A stretch of DNA of 64,000 nucleotides from the NCBI GenBank assembly GCA_023159155.1, contig JAJNNX010000072.1, forward strand, positions 1 to 64,000. The letters are read 5' to 3'. Both the position numbers and the translations under genes were made by a program. This document shows, piece by piece, positions 45,656 through 57,748 of this stretch. The stretch is from Ustulina deusta (Eukaryota; Ascomycota; Sordariomycetes; Xylariales; Xylariaceae). The notes below the pieces were generated by a model. That model made no database searches and was not told where the DNA came from. It was given only the letters and a program-made list of their open reading frames with translations. Position 1 is the stretch's first letter, and every line of letters begins with the position of its first letter.

Positions 45656-47828
45656 ATGGTTTCCCGGAATGAGCAGCAAGACCAGCAGCTGGGCCTGCTG
45701 CAGCGTCCGCCGCCGAACCCTCGCCTGCTCTCGGTGCAATCCATCGCGTCCAAGTACTCCATCCGTTCCCATTCTTCATCATTTGAAGCCGACGATGAGC
45801 GTTCCACCACCACGACTGAGTCTTTTAGGATGAGTCCACGCCCCAGCATCGACACCGGTGATACCTCACCGTCTGATCACCGCTATCCCGGTGAGGACAC
45901 CCGTCCTACCAGCACCAAGGAGCTGTCCGGCTGGTATATGTATTCCTTTGCCGCCGAAACCTATGTGATCTGCGGTAAGTTCAGTGTCTTTCGTCCCCGT
46001 TCCGCTGCCTACTACATAGTGCGATTCCCGCTAATTTTATGCGCAGCTATCTGTAAGTAACAATCCAGAGTTCGCCTGCCAGTAGCCGCCCTCGAATACC
46101 CTTCACGATGATGCTTCTCTCTCCCGCAAGCTTACACACGTTGCCATAGCCTCCTTTATACCGATCCTCCTAGAGAGTCTGGCGAGAGAAAATGGCGTTC
46201 TTCTCTCCGATCGTACGACACCATGCGGCGACAGCGCTCAGAAACACCACGGCTCCCACGAGGATAGCCAGTGCATCGTCTCCATTTTGGGAGTCGACAT
46301 CAACACCGCGAGCTTCGCAATGTACACGTTCAGTATAAGCGTGCTCCTACAGGCGCTGCTAGTGGTCAGCATCAGCTGTGCCGCCGACCATGGGAATTAC
46401 CGAAAACGTCTCCTGCTCATATTTGCTTGGACTGGCAGCCTCTGCGTCATGTGCTACATCTTCATCTTCAAGGAAATCTATCTTCTAGGCGCCCTACTCG
46501 CCATCATATCTAACACCTCCTTTGGAGCATCCTTTGTCTTGCTCAACTCCTTCCTACCCCTTCTCGTTCGCCACCATCCTCTCGTTCAAGAATCAACCTC
46601 CGGCTTCCCGATCGAAGACGAGCATGAGGAACCGGTGCCCGATTCCCAGTCTCTCGCGACGTCGCCGACCCTCACGGAACATCCACTTGCCAATTCAACA
46701 ACCGCTTTGCTCCGACCCAGTGATACCAATTCTGAATATTATAATTTACGACGCATCCCAACCCACGAAGAACTTACCTCGATCGAGCTCAAGCTATCAA
46801 CCGAAATATCGGCGAAGGGCATCGGTATCGGCTACGGCGCGGCACTGTTTGTACAGTGTATCTCTATCATGTTGCTTGTTGCCTTGGGGAGCTCAACATG
46901 GTCGCAGCGCGTTGTCTTGTTATTCATTGGATCATGGTGGGCCGTCTTCACAATACCTGCCGCCATGTGGTTGAGACCGCGACCCGGCCCTCCTCTAGCG
47001 GTGACTGGTCACCGAGGGTCAAGAGCGTGGCTATCTTACATCGCCTTCTCTTGGAAGAATTTGTTCCGCACAATTATGCTGGCTCGACGTCTCCTCGACA
47101 TTGTCCTGTTCTTGGCTAGCTGGTTCCTTCTCTCTGACGCGATCGCGACGACCTCGTCCACCGCTATCCTCTTTGCTAAAACCCAACTCGGCATGAAACC
47201 CTGGGCATTGGGGTTAATCAACGTCATTTCTACTTCAACCGGCGTTATTGGTGCTTTGAGTTGGTCGTTTATCTCTACACATTTCAACCTCAAACCCCAT
47301 CAAACCATCATCGGGTGTATTGCCCTTTTCGAGTTGATTCCCATATATGGATTGCTGGGCTATCTACCATTCGTTCAGAAATGGGGAGTGTTTGGCCTTC
47401 AGCAGCCGTGGGAAATGTACCCTCTAGCTGCCGTTTATGGTCTGGTGTTGGGAGGTCTAAGCTCCTATTGTCGATCCCTTTTTGGAGAACTTATCCCTCC
47501 GGGGTCTGAGGCCGCATTTTATGCGCTGTACGCCATCACAGACAAGGGTTCTAGCATCTTTGGTCCTGTCATCGTTGGCGCCATCATTGACACCTATGGG
47601 GAGATTCGGCCAGCGTTCTGGTTTTTGGCACTGCTGGTTGGACTTCCTGCTCCCATCATTTATTTTATCAACGTCGAGCGTGGTAAATCGGAAGGAGAAA
47701 AGCTCTCGGAGGTGATTGAAGGATTTAAGAGTGGTGAGGGCATCCATGATGGTAGCCCGGCCAACGGGGACGAACGCCAGGCGATGCTGGCACCTCATCA
47801 AGGCAATGAGGAGGAAAGGTTTGCTTGA
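45656..47828 (+). CDS. ATG22: Vacuolar amino-acid effluxer ATG22 (autophagy-related 22)
   Basis: Proposed exons 45,656-45,974, 46,047-46,052 and 46,150-47,828 give 667 residues in phase. The middle exon is only 6 nt (CTATCT) between a cgcag acceptor and a gtaagt donor. Including it yields [16 protein letters not shown], which has the same spacing as the conserved (Y)VVCGIGSFIPITLE block of ATG22; skipping it loses two residues. A ~95-residue Ser-rich cytosolic N-terminus precedes [16 protein letters not shown], the family start. About 12 membrane helices of the MFS type follow, with a long acidic loop (near [14 protein letters not shown]) between helices. The [12 protein letters not shown] and [20 protein letters not shown] blocks are diagnostic. 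ATG22 exports amino acids from the vacuole after autophagic breakdown. Confidence 0.9.
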
Positions 47829-49617
47829 CGATCCCTGGCCTCGTGAATAAGGGTGGTGAAATTCCCTTTCTTGTTTCGATTCTGCATAGCGATGGCGTTG
47901 GCTGTTCTTTTAGTGAAGAAACAGGGTTAGTGCTAGCAACATGCGCCTGGTATCAATTGAGGAAGGCTTAATATGGCAACCGTGGCGGATTTTCCGTAGT
48001 TGGTTATATTAAACGACACATGCCGGTGACAATGAACAGACCAACAATGCATACAATCGGTACTTGTGCCACTAATTCCGGTGTTTATTCATCCATACCT
48101 GTCACCCCCGGGAATCGTTATAGTGTTAGCGCAATGATACAAGTATTGCGGCCGAAGAAACGTCTTTTTTTCCATATCTCACTAATGATCCCCGGTTTTA
48201 CGAACACATTGCGAAGCACTACTCAACAATCCGTGGGTGCCAGGCTACTTCTCCCCTGATTGATAAGGTACAGTATGTAGTGCGAAATACCTCTTAACAA
48301 CTGTCTTGTTACACTAGGCAGCAGGGCTACAACGGGCCATATCCCTAGTTGCGAACTTGCGCCTTACAGTATGATTACTAGCAAGGATCTGCACTCAGAA
48401 GTGTATGTAGCAAATCGTGTAACCAACAACGTGCCATAGGTTTGTTAACACGTATTCCCATCAATATGCTTCAATGTTTACCTAAACTAAGAATACCTAA
48501 ACATCATGGGTTGTTTCGTAGATTAAGTAAGAGTAGTTACTGAATGCACCATCTTCGGATTTTATTAGCTGCTAACTCGAGGTAAACAAAAACTTTGTAA
48601 AGTTTTCTGAAAGTTGTCTAGTAATTTCGGTGACCATTGCAACTCTTCATAACCCTGACGCTTTCTACTTTCCACCTACATGTATTTATCCTCCTTACCG
48701 TGCCGTGGAGTTCTTGCAATTCCACAAGAGAAGGCGGCTAGCACTTGAGAGCCAGCCAGCCAATGCATTGTTGCGGAGGCGTCATAACCCTTGTCCACTA
48801 GGGAGTCTAGTGTGGGTAATAGAGCGTGCCAAGAGCCCACAGGCTGGGTGGAATAGGCATGGGAAGGCGGAGAAGCCAAGGGATATATGGACATCGACGG
48901 GCGGGACTACCTGGGTTACCTGGGCAGGTACACTAGGGGGACATGGGGCCAGGGACAAAAACGGCGGTGCTTGCGCCTTGCTCCTTGCTGTTCAAGTCCT
49001 CCCACCACCCCAAGATTCGCTCCCCCGCCACCTTAATAATCGAGTACCTAGGTAGGGAACAGGTACAATACAATCTCCATTGCCAGCTTGGGCAGAGGTA
49101 GTGGGTACTTCGTACCGACCTAGGTAGCTTACCTAAGGATACCATTTTGCCTCTTTTCGCAAACACGTCCCCAGATCTCCCGCCTCCTGTCGCCATCCCC
49201 CTTCCTCGCCAGCCAAGCTTCATCCACCCCAACGCCCTGCGCTGGATCAAACATCCATAGCACATCCGCAACGGCAGGGCAACATACTCGGACAGCATCA
49301 TCGGCAGAGAGCCACGCGACACCATCGGCGCTGGGCCAGCCGTCGTGCGACAACCTGTGAAGTGTCGTTGCTTGGCCCTTGATATCACCTGCGCGACGGA
49401 GAGCAGACGGTCTCCTCGGCGCAACGCGCAATCAATCAGTAAAAAGCATTGGCTTTAGCTAGCCTCGCATCTTTTCTTCCCCTCTCCTTTCTGTTTCCTC
49501 TTGTTCCCATCCATCGGTAACGACCATCTGTCGCATTGCTCCTACATCCTCGCCCCGGTTTCTTAGCCAGTTTTCGACATCTGAACAGGCCTCCTCCTCC
49601 GTCCCTCTCCGCTCGCG
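47829..49617. other. Intergenic region ATG22 to BAH gene
   Basis: No gene supported. Overlapping frames on both strands between 48,630 and 49,970 have no domains. Dispersed acctaggta motifs appear at about 49,049 and 49,120. Confidence 0.45.
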
Positions 49618-51060
49618 ATGGCGACCGCTCGCAAACGCCCCCGACCCGACGAGGACACGCAGGCCGAATGTCCCTTCAGCGTCACCCATCCCGACCCAAA
49701 CGAAAGGGATAAGAAGGCAAAGCGCAAACGACAGGAGTCCGAGGAACAAACACCCGTCCCCAAGATATCCCTTCAGGCCTCTCCCTTCTCTCCTATGGGC
49801 AAGTTCAAGGACCCTAACAACACCATGGACCGATACTACCAAGTCCATCCCCATCAGAAATGGATGGATATGACTCGATACAACAGCTTTGTCCGTACGT
49901 AGACGTTCTTGGCACACCTCCGGTTGCCGCGCCCCAGCTGACGAGTTTTCTCTAGTGAATGGGGTCAAGTACTACAGCGAAGGGTTTATTTTTGTCGCGA
50001 ACAATTCGACCATCGAGCGTCAGAAGAACCCCGGTGAGACACGACCATCCAGACAAAAGTCAGACGATGATTGGGTAGCTAGGATCCTTGAGATCCGCGC
50101 GAGCGATGAACACCACGTGTATGCCCGTGTGTATTGGATGTATTGGCCAGATGAGTTACCCCAAGGCACCCAGGAGGGGAAGAAGTCAATTCAAGGGAGA
50201 CAGTCCTATCATGGCCAGAACGAGTTGGTTGCATCTAATCACAGTACGTTTGATCAGCACATTATCCCGCTCAATGCAGATACACGAACTAACGTTTCTG
50301 CAGTGGATGTCATCAACGTTGTCAGTGTGACTGCGCAAGCTACGGTGAACCAATGGGATGAGACGAACGAGGACGAGGTGCAACAAGCCTTGTATTGGCG
50401 GCAGGCTTTTGATGTTCGTAACATGGAGCTCTCAGTAAGATGCGACCCTCTTGTAGACCGGAGGCGAACAAGATTCTAACAAAATAATAATAGTCTGCAC
50501 TACCACGATGTAAATGCAACCGCCCCGAGAACCCCGACAAGCAATTGATAAACTGCACGAACACGGAGTGTAGGAAGTGGTTACATGACGACTGTCTAAT
50601 TCACGAGGCCCTCATGAAAACCTTTTCGCGACTAGGAACCGACAAGCCTCACAAACCCGCACGCGTCAAGGCCGAAGAACTAGAGGGCGGGCAGCGCCCA
50701 CTTAGTCCCAGCGAGTCGGGGGCGGCCCAGACAGCTCAGCAGTCCATCGACGTCAAGTCGGAGGACCAACAAACCATCAAGCTCGCAGATGTCGAGGGTG
50801 CCGGGCCGTCGGCAAAGGCCGAAAACCGTACCCTGACGGTTGTTACGGGCACCGAGTCGAAGCGCAAAGGACGCCCTCGCAAGTCGGAAATAAGCGAGGC
50901 AGTGAATACCAAACCATATGAGGGGCTGTTTTCTGCCGTCGTCAACGACACATCACCCCCTGTAGTGGAGATTCAGGACCTCCGTGAGAGCGTCACGGGC
51001 GGCGAGAAATCATGGACAGAGCCCCTTCGCTGCCTCCTCTGCAACGCCGACATCCATTGA
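49618..51060 (+). CDS. BAH domain - PHD-like finger chromatin protein
   Basis: Four exons (49,618-49,894, 49,956-50,243, 50,304-50,434, 50,494-51,060) with 59-61-nt introns splice in phase to 420 residues. The N-terminal 60 residues carry basic nuclear-localisation-like clusters (ARKRPRP, KKAKRKRQE). Residues ~93-230 form a BAH domain (VKYYSEGFIFVANN, WVARILEIRA, VYARVYWMYWPDELPQG, DVINVVSVTA, QALYWRQAFD). Immediately after is a PHD-type finger, CKCNRPENPDKQLINC followed by C-x4-C, W-x-H and C. An AT-hook-like KRKGRPRKS lies near residue 355, and a conserved-looking tail ends in a C-x-x-C. BAH-PHD proteins read modified histones; the Neurospora protein EPR-1, of similar design, recognises H3K27me3. 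Whether this is that orthologue or a paralogue cannot be decided here. Confidence 0.85.
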
Positions 51061-52007
51061 GAGGCGTTGCTGGTTCGCAGCTCGTAAGAAACATTCAAGG
51101 TGCAGATTCCCGCCTGACGAGTACATAACTTGTCTCGTGTCTTCGATTTTGGGCTTTTATATCTATCTACGGTGTTTGTTTCTGGCTGGCGTTTCGGAAC
51201 GACGATACCCTGCAATTTTGCTGCGGGGAGATTGGTTTCCTATGTTCCCGCGTGCGTCTACCGAAGTTGGAGTGGGATATAAAGTGAAGGCAGTCGAGTG
51301 ACGATCAGCAAAGCACTCTAGCATCGGGTATCCCACGAAGTGTTGGCTGTGTGGTTTTGGGGGGGCTGGTGGATGCCACTGCACCAGCGAATAGGTCGTA
51401 CCGGGGCTCGATGTTGGACTGCCAAGTAGATGTGCCAGGGGCTGGATGTCGTCGATAGCCCCTGCGAAAATTATGTTTTATAGGCAGGTGCATACATGCA
51501 TACATGTTCGTGTTTTGTCGGGGGACGTTGGATGACTGAGGAGTTGTTGCATTGCGCGGCGTAGCATTCTTGCAGACTACCTACTTTGGCTCTTCTCGCC
51601 TGATTTATCTCCATCCTATTACCATCTATCTAGGTTAGGTAGTTCATTGTGGCATAGGCATTCGTCCGAAGGTTCTTGTGACAAGCACACCACCTGTCTA
51701 GACCAATTTACGGCTACATAAGGCGTACAACGAGACACGTACTTGGAAAGACTTGGTGCAGCCAACCAAGCATCCTCCCCCCTTTGTTAGCCGACCTACC
51801 TGGCAGGAGCTCACTCGAGCCCCACTTTGGACCAAACACTCAGCGACCCCACCAGCATCTCTTCTTCATGCATCCGGGACCTGTACTTCAATACCAGGTC
51901 CTCCTGAACACAAATTACGTCCAGCTCGACTTGGTCGTCCCGTTGGCACAAACGCCATCCACAAATCTGCACCTACAGCTGGAATCAGCCACCTTTCGCC
52001 CTTCACA
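51061..52007. other. Intergenic region BAH gene to CAP2
   Basis: No gene seen. It contains a ctatctaggttaggtagtt motif near 51,625. The last ~200 bp are pyrimidine-rich leader of the capping-protein gene. Confidence 0.45.
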
Positions 52008-53202
52008 ATGGCGGCTGTCGATCCTTTCGACTCGGCACTGTATGTATACCATACACAACAATATGCTTCCTCTTCCCAGTGAACCCCTCCTCCACCATCT
52101 CCCACTCTGTTTGTTCGTCGTCCAACCTCCCAGACGAGCGGTGCGCGAGCCCCCCGCGACTCGTTGTGGTTATTCCATGGTCTTCATCTCCAGCCTGGAG
52201 GTTGATTCACGCTCTCATCTTCTCCTTGTCCGTGGAAACACTGAATAGACACACCTCTTACGCAGCCAACGAACACGCTAACCCGGTGCTCTCCCCTCCA
52301 GCGACCTCCTCCGCCGCCTCAACCCCAAGCACACCTCGGACCACCTCAACGCGCTGATCTCGCTCGCACCCGACCTCACCGAGGACCTCCTCTCGTCCGT
52401 CGACCAGCCGCTCGCCGTGCGCCGCTGTCGCCAGTCCGGCCGCGACTACCTGCTCTGCGACTACAACCGCGACGGCGACAGCTACCGGTCGCCATGGAGC
52501 AACGAGTTCGACCCCCCGCTCCAGGACCCGCCTGCCGGCGGTGGTAGCGGCGAGGAACAGAGTAACGCTGCTGGCTTGCCGAGCGAGAAGGTCCGGCGCA
52601 TGGAGATCAGGGCCAACGAGGCCTTCGACCTCTACAGGGAGCTGTACTACGAGGGCGGTGTCAGTAGTGTCTATTTCTGGAACTTGGACGATGGCTTTGC
52701 GGGCGTCGTGTTGTTGAAGAAGGGTGAGTTGCTTTCTCTCTCTCTCCCTCTCGTCAGGGGGTCGATGGATGGATAGATGGATTTCTCGACTAATGGTTAT
52801 CTGGTTGCAGTGGCTACGCCCGGCACCAGTAGTGAAGGGACCTGGGACTCGATTCACGTGTTCGAGGCCATCGACCGGGCGAGGTTCACGCAGTATAACC
52901 TGACGTCCACCGTGATACTTTCGCTCGCGACGAACTCGAGCTCACTCGGCGAGATGGACCTCTCTGGCAACATGACGAGGCAGATCGAAATTGAGCTGCC
53001 GGCCGAGAGCGACGAGCAGCAGATCGCGAACATCGGAAAACTCGTCGAGGACATGGAGCTCAAGATGCGGAATCTCCTGCAGGAGGTGTATTTCGGGAAG
53101 GCGAAGGACGTCGTCGGCGATCTGAGGAGCGTGGGGAGCCTCAGTGAGTCGGCGAGGGATCGAGAGGCGCAGAAGGATATCATTGGGAGCATGAGGCGAT
53201 GA
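52008..53202 (+). CDS. CAP2: F-actin capping protein beta subunit
   Basis: Three exons (52,008-52,039, 52,302-52,723, 52,811-53,202) give 281 residues, the usual CapZ-beta length. The first exon encodes only [10 protein letters not shown] and two bases; the 262-nt first intron is the longest in the window. Family blocks are [65 protein letters not shown]-like [37 protein letters not shown], and HVFEAIDR with [11 protein letters not shown]-terminal amphipathic tail follows with the regular [20 protein letters not shown]. The protein pairs with the alpha subunit and caps barbed ends of actin filaments at cortical patches. Proline/glycine insertion (~[12 protein letters not shown]) is larger than in yeast. 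Confidence 0.95.
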
Positions 53203-53902
53203 GTCTGAGTTGAGTTGTTAGGTCGTTTTTCGCTCATGGGGATCTCTCGTTGTCGTGGATATGACGAATTTATGGGATGGAAGGATCGGATGAGATGCGA
53301 ACGAACTGGAATGAAAAATATGAGGCGAAAATATGCGGTGATGAAGAATGCATCGTAAAATGACATGACCACCATAGCGCGTTTGTGCTGTTAGAGAGAA
53401 GGGGGGGAGAGAGAGTAGATAGCTACGCACTTAGCTACACCACACCTACACTACCTAGAGTAGCAGGCGTTTAGTACGAGTGGCACACTGAATGGTTGTC
53501 ATTTGAGCCGAGCAATTTTGGGGATTGAATGACTTCCGTCTGAGACGGGAATTGCATGGTAGAAATCACCAGCGAACATTTTGCCTCACTCTCTACCTAC
53601 TTACCTACTGACTTATACTGCATTTTGCGTTCCACGTATCAACAGCTAGCGGTATCAGGGTTGAGGTTGCTATGCTTGATATTGTGGTGTGAACTACGTA
53701 GGGCTGACAGGCTACGATGAATCAACCGTCCGGTATAGTGGCCCAGTTGGTGATGTCTTTTTATCCAGTTGGACTTGGTTGTGCCTCCTGCCTATCCTCT
53801 TCGCTTGTCTTGCCATTATCACGTCAGTGTGTGTGTGTCTCCTGATACCATCGTTTTCAAATAAAATCAAATAAAAGCTGGGAGAAGGTATCAAGCACAA
53901 TG

Positions 53903-53930
53903 GATATAATATATATATATATATATATAT
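53903..53930 (+). repeat. (AT)n microsatellite
   Basis: About 11-13 AT units. Confidence 0.85.
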
Positions 53931-54282
53931 GCAACTGTAAGTAAGACCAAGCACGAGACGTCACCACTAGACTACTACTTAACTAGACTCCATAGATAGT
54001 CGCTGATGACTGGCGTCTTACGTGGGACGTGGGATACGGTTGGGTTGGGATGAGCATTGCCCAGAGCGAGATAGGGTGTTATCTTTTTCCCGTATAGGGA
54101 TACAAGAGATCATATATGCAGAAGGGCTGTTGGCGTGTTTCCTATACCTACCTAAGGTAGGTACCTAGGTATGTTATCAGGACCTCTATCTGCATGAATC
54201 GCAGGTAAAAGACATTCTTGTTGCGTAAGGGTCTCCATAACCGCTTGGCAGACCAGTCTCAAGTATATTGAGGAGTCTGTTT

Positions 54283-54320
54283 TGTTGTTGTGGTGGTGGT
54301 GGTGGTGGTGGTAGCGGTGG
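54283..54320 (+). repeat. GTT/GTG trinucleotide repeat
   Basis: Three GTT units continue into about eight GTG units, then tagcggtgg. Confidence 0.85.
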
Positions 54321-54920
54321 TTCGGAATATATGTCTTTTTTACCTGATCTGGCCAGTGTCGACGAGTTAGAACTCTGCTGCTGCTGCATATGCACCTATC
54401 TATCTATCTCTACTCGAGCCCAACAACAGGACATATAAATAGATCTTGTCGACCAAATGCCGAGACAGAAACCGAGGAGGTAGCCCAATGTCGTAAGCTC
54501 CGGCTGTACCGGTGTCGATTTTACACCCTATGTAGGCGTCTTTCTAAGCATCACGAAGGATTTTCGATGACGTCCGGCGACATGTTGGCCGTCACGTCAA
54601 CCTAGACTAGGTAGGTAGGTACCTACCTAACCTACCCTGAGGGATTATTCGACTTTTTTTTTTTTTGGTTTGGGTTCGCGGGATCCGGTTTAATGTTTCT
54701 CTTCGTTGCCGTACCAATAAATACTACGTGCTCATGAGACGGGAGGTAGGTAGGTAGGTAGATAGGTATGCATGCATACCTACGTGCCGGGAATGGGAGA
54801 GGGAAAAAAAAAAAGCGGCTCGTCCCGTCTCTGTAGCCAAAATATCGATTGCTCCCTTGGTTTCGGTGAGGATCAGATCGGCCTTTGCTGATACTATTTA
54901 CGTATGCGCGTACGTGGTGG

Positions 54921-54921
54921 T

Positions 54922-54952
<31 letters not shown>

Positions 54953-54971
54953 TACTATCCCCCCCCCCCCC
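54921..54971 (+). repeat. (GATA)n followed by C homopolymer
   Basis: About seven GATA units to 54,952, then a run of 12-13 C at 54,959-54,971. Confidence 0.85.
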
Positions 54972-55278
54972 CTGTTTGGCTGGCTGCCTGGTTTTTTTTT
55001 CCCTTCCTGGAGTAATCGGCCTGTAAGCAACTTGCATATGGCGTGTTCTTTTGTTTTTTTTTTTTCGATTCCCATCATTGCCTAGGCGGGCAAATGAGAA
55101 TGCGGTTGGGTAGGTAGGTACCTAGGTATGATTGGCGTGATGGTCGTGGGTGAGTTTTACCGTGGGAATAGAAGAGTGGTTCTCGGGTTGGCGCTAGGAG
55201 GTGGTGAGGATCGGTGGAGGTATGGAGGTAGTGTAGGTCTGGGTAGGTAGGTGTTTGGGATGCATGAGGGAGGGAAAG

Positions 55279-55303
55279 AAAAAAAAAAAAAAAAAAAAAA
55301 AAA
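55279..55303 (+). repeat. Poly(A) tract of 25
   Basis: Uninterrupted A25. No coding remnant lies upstream to suggest a retroposed transcript. Confidence 0.85.
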
Positions 55304-57382
55304 GCAATGTGAAGTTAAAGCTACTTACACCGTATATCATGCCATACACACTCACTACCCATCTTTGTTTAGCCTCTGCGGTACTGTACTTAAATTTTTT
55401 TTTTTTTGCGGTCTAGACTCACACAGTTTGTGTGTCCTCTTTTCATACCTACCTACTTGTCTCAATTTAGTGTATGTACAGTTACAGTTCCACGTCAACT
55501 TCACTCGATCCTACGACTGACAACCTGGTCTGGAGGCTCCAACGCCTTCTCGCTTCCTTCCTCCCTTCCAGTCCTCATACTACGAGAGCTTCGCCGAGGC
55601 CCTCGCTCCCTCACCGACCACGTGAAGCGGTGTCCGTGCATGCTGCTGCGCGACCCCAATCTCACCAGTGTGGTTTCGTCTATCACATGTCTGGATCCCT
55701 CTACCCACCGAGCAAGCGCCTATCTTGTCTACCTCTAGGTATATCTAGGTAGGTAGGGTGGTAGCGATGCTGCCTAGGTGGCCGTGGCCGTGGCCGTAAC
55801 AGCTCGAGTGTCAGCATTGTATTCATTCATAATAGAGTTAGTTATGCAAGGGGTAATAACTCTGGTGCGCGCTCCGCCAAGAGACAGAATTGTCGAAACT
55901 ACTCGGTACTTACACCGGGCTTGGCACGTCGCATTCACCTAACGTCGCCACGTTTTCCTTCTCTCTTCACGCTATTATTCGTCGACGGGAGATCGGCATG
56001 CCGTGGCGTGCGTCTTTGGTAAGAGGACGTACTAGTGCGGTTGAAACATTGTGTCCAGGTCATGAGCTCAATACGTCTCATCTTGTTGTCTCGATTCGCT
56101 CGTATGACGGACAACACGTCAACGAGTCTCCCATGCGCCCTGTGTGGAACTAGGTACTGTGCCTTTGTAGTACAGTTCGTATCGTATTCCGGAGGGCGGA
56201 AATGAGGGCGAGAGCGAGGATTAGGTAGGTAACAATAATCCGCTGGCGAATGGACGGATAGATGACAGGTCCGACAAAGACTCCTAGGTAGGTAGGTATT
56301 CAACGACACCTACGTACCAACACTACATTCCACTACACCGCACAGATGGAAGGCGGACAAGACAAGGCGCATCCCGCAGCGGGGACCGGGAAAGCATCCG
56401 GTCGGTCCAAATCTCTGAAGGGTGGGAAAGATTGGGATGGGGTCCCTTACGTTATGAAATCCGTCCAGTGTATATACTATACTACCTACCTATATGTGTC
56501 GACCCAGCGTGTCCAACGCAACACAATGTCATGAACGCGCCGAAAATCGACCGGTTTGCAAGCGGAACCTCCTGTTTGTCGATGGTGTTTAATTAGCCCG
56601 ATGTCTACGGTACCAATATACTGTACATTATTGCTGCCTGTGTGGTGAGTGGTTCCGATATGTAACCGTCAAGCGAGGCAGCCTTGCATACCGCTATATT
56701 GCCAATCTCCAGCTGAAACGGCTGGTTCGGCAAGAACATATTGTCGGGTATGAGATAGGTAGTGCAAGAAAAATGTGTCACATGTACGTACTCCGCTATC
56801 CTTTTTGGCGTTTGTTTTAGATGTCGGCTATTCACTTCGATAGACGGAGGGAGAGAAAAAGAAGACGAATCTTGCTCTCCTCTGACGGAATTCGAGCGCA
56901 ACGAGGCTGCGGCGAGGGATAGATTAGGTAGGTAGGTAGGTATTATTAGTAGGTGAGGGTGATGTTGGGGAGCCTCGACAAGGTCTCTGTCTGTCTTGGC
57001 TTTCTTTTTCCCCTTCCCTTCCCGGTTCTGGCGGATGATTATGCGGGCCCGTGAAGGCTCCGGCAATGTTCCTGTTCGTCCACAGGCAAAGGAGGCTCTC
57101 ATGCTTGAAGGGGAAAAGACTATCGAAAGAAAAAAAAAGGTACGTCATTACCTAAACAGGGAATATAGTTGTTTTCTTGTGAAAAGAGATAAGGCACGTA
57201 AATATGAAATGGATTTGAATTTCAGACTCCATTCTATTATTCTTGGTATCTATCTAGGTTAGGCAGTGTAGATAGACGGAGGATCTGGAGAAGTGTTGAC
57301 AGGGTAGGGGTCCGAAAAGTCGTCCGAAGGAGAAAAAAAATCGGTGGAGATGGATGCGTATGTGGGTCGCTGATGTGGGCTC

Positions 57383-57418
57383 CTGCATGGAAAGCTTCTA
57401 GAAGCTTTCTACATGCAG
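57383..57418. repeat. 36-bp near-perfect palindrome
   Basis: Core GAAAGCTTCTAGAAGCTTTC (57,390-57,409) is a perfect palindrome. Outer arms ctgcatg (57,383-57,389) and catgcag (57,412-57,418) extend it with a two-base offset. The centre TTCTAGAA equals two inverted heat-shock-element half sites. Confidence 0.8.
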
Positions 57419-57727
57419 ATCCCTGGCGGTGGGTCAAACCCAGGTGGGTCCCTGGACAAGTTTGATTGTCGAGTGTCAAACAACGGTACGGACTGTACAC
57501 ATGTGTAATGTAAGTGTGAGAGACCTGTGGGACAAGCGCTGTTAGTTGGCGTCTAATAAACCGAAATAAGCCGAAAGCCCGTTGGTCGCCTGTCTTCAGC
57601 TTGTCTCTCCTTGGCCTCAATGATTTGAAAAGAAGAGGGAGGAATACCCTAAAATTTTGAGTAGTCATACCTTCCTGCAGCCGAATCCCGCATTCCTTGG
57701 CTCAGGATGGAGTGGGTGTAGGTTGTT

Positions 57728-57748
57728 GGGGGGGGGGGGGGGGGGGGC
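57728..57748 (+). repeat. Poly(G) tract of 21
   Basis: Uninterrupted G21. Confidence 0.85.

Noticed and set aside
48630..49431. Overlapping 100-163-codon frames on both strands
   Set aside because: Mutually overlapping, no motifs and they contain acctaggta repeat blocks; considered chance frames.
52258..52857. 199-codon minus-strand open frame
   Set aside because: It lies exactly antisense to the capping-protein exon 2 and its G+C-rich third positions; no domain of its own.
54921..54952. CRISPR-like regular spacing of GATA units
   Set aside because: Simple tetranucleotide microsatellite without spacers in a eukaryotic genome.
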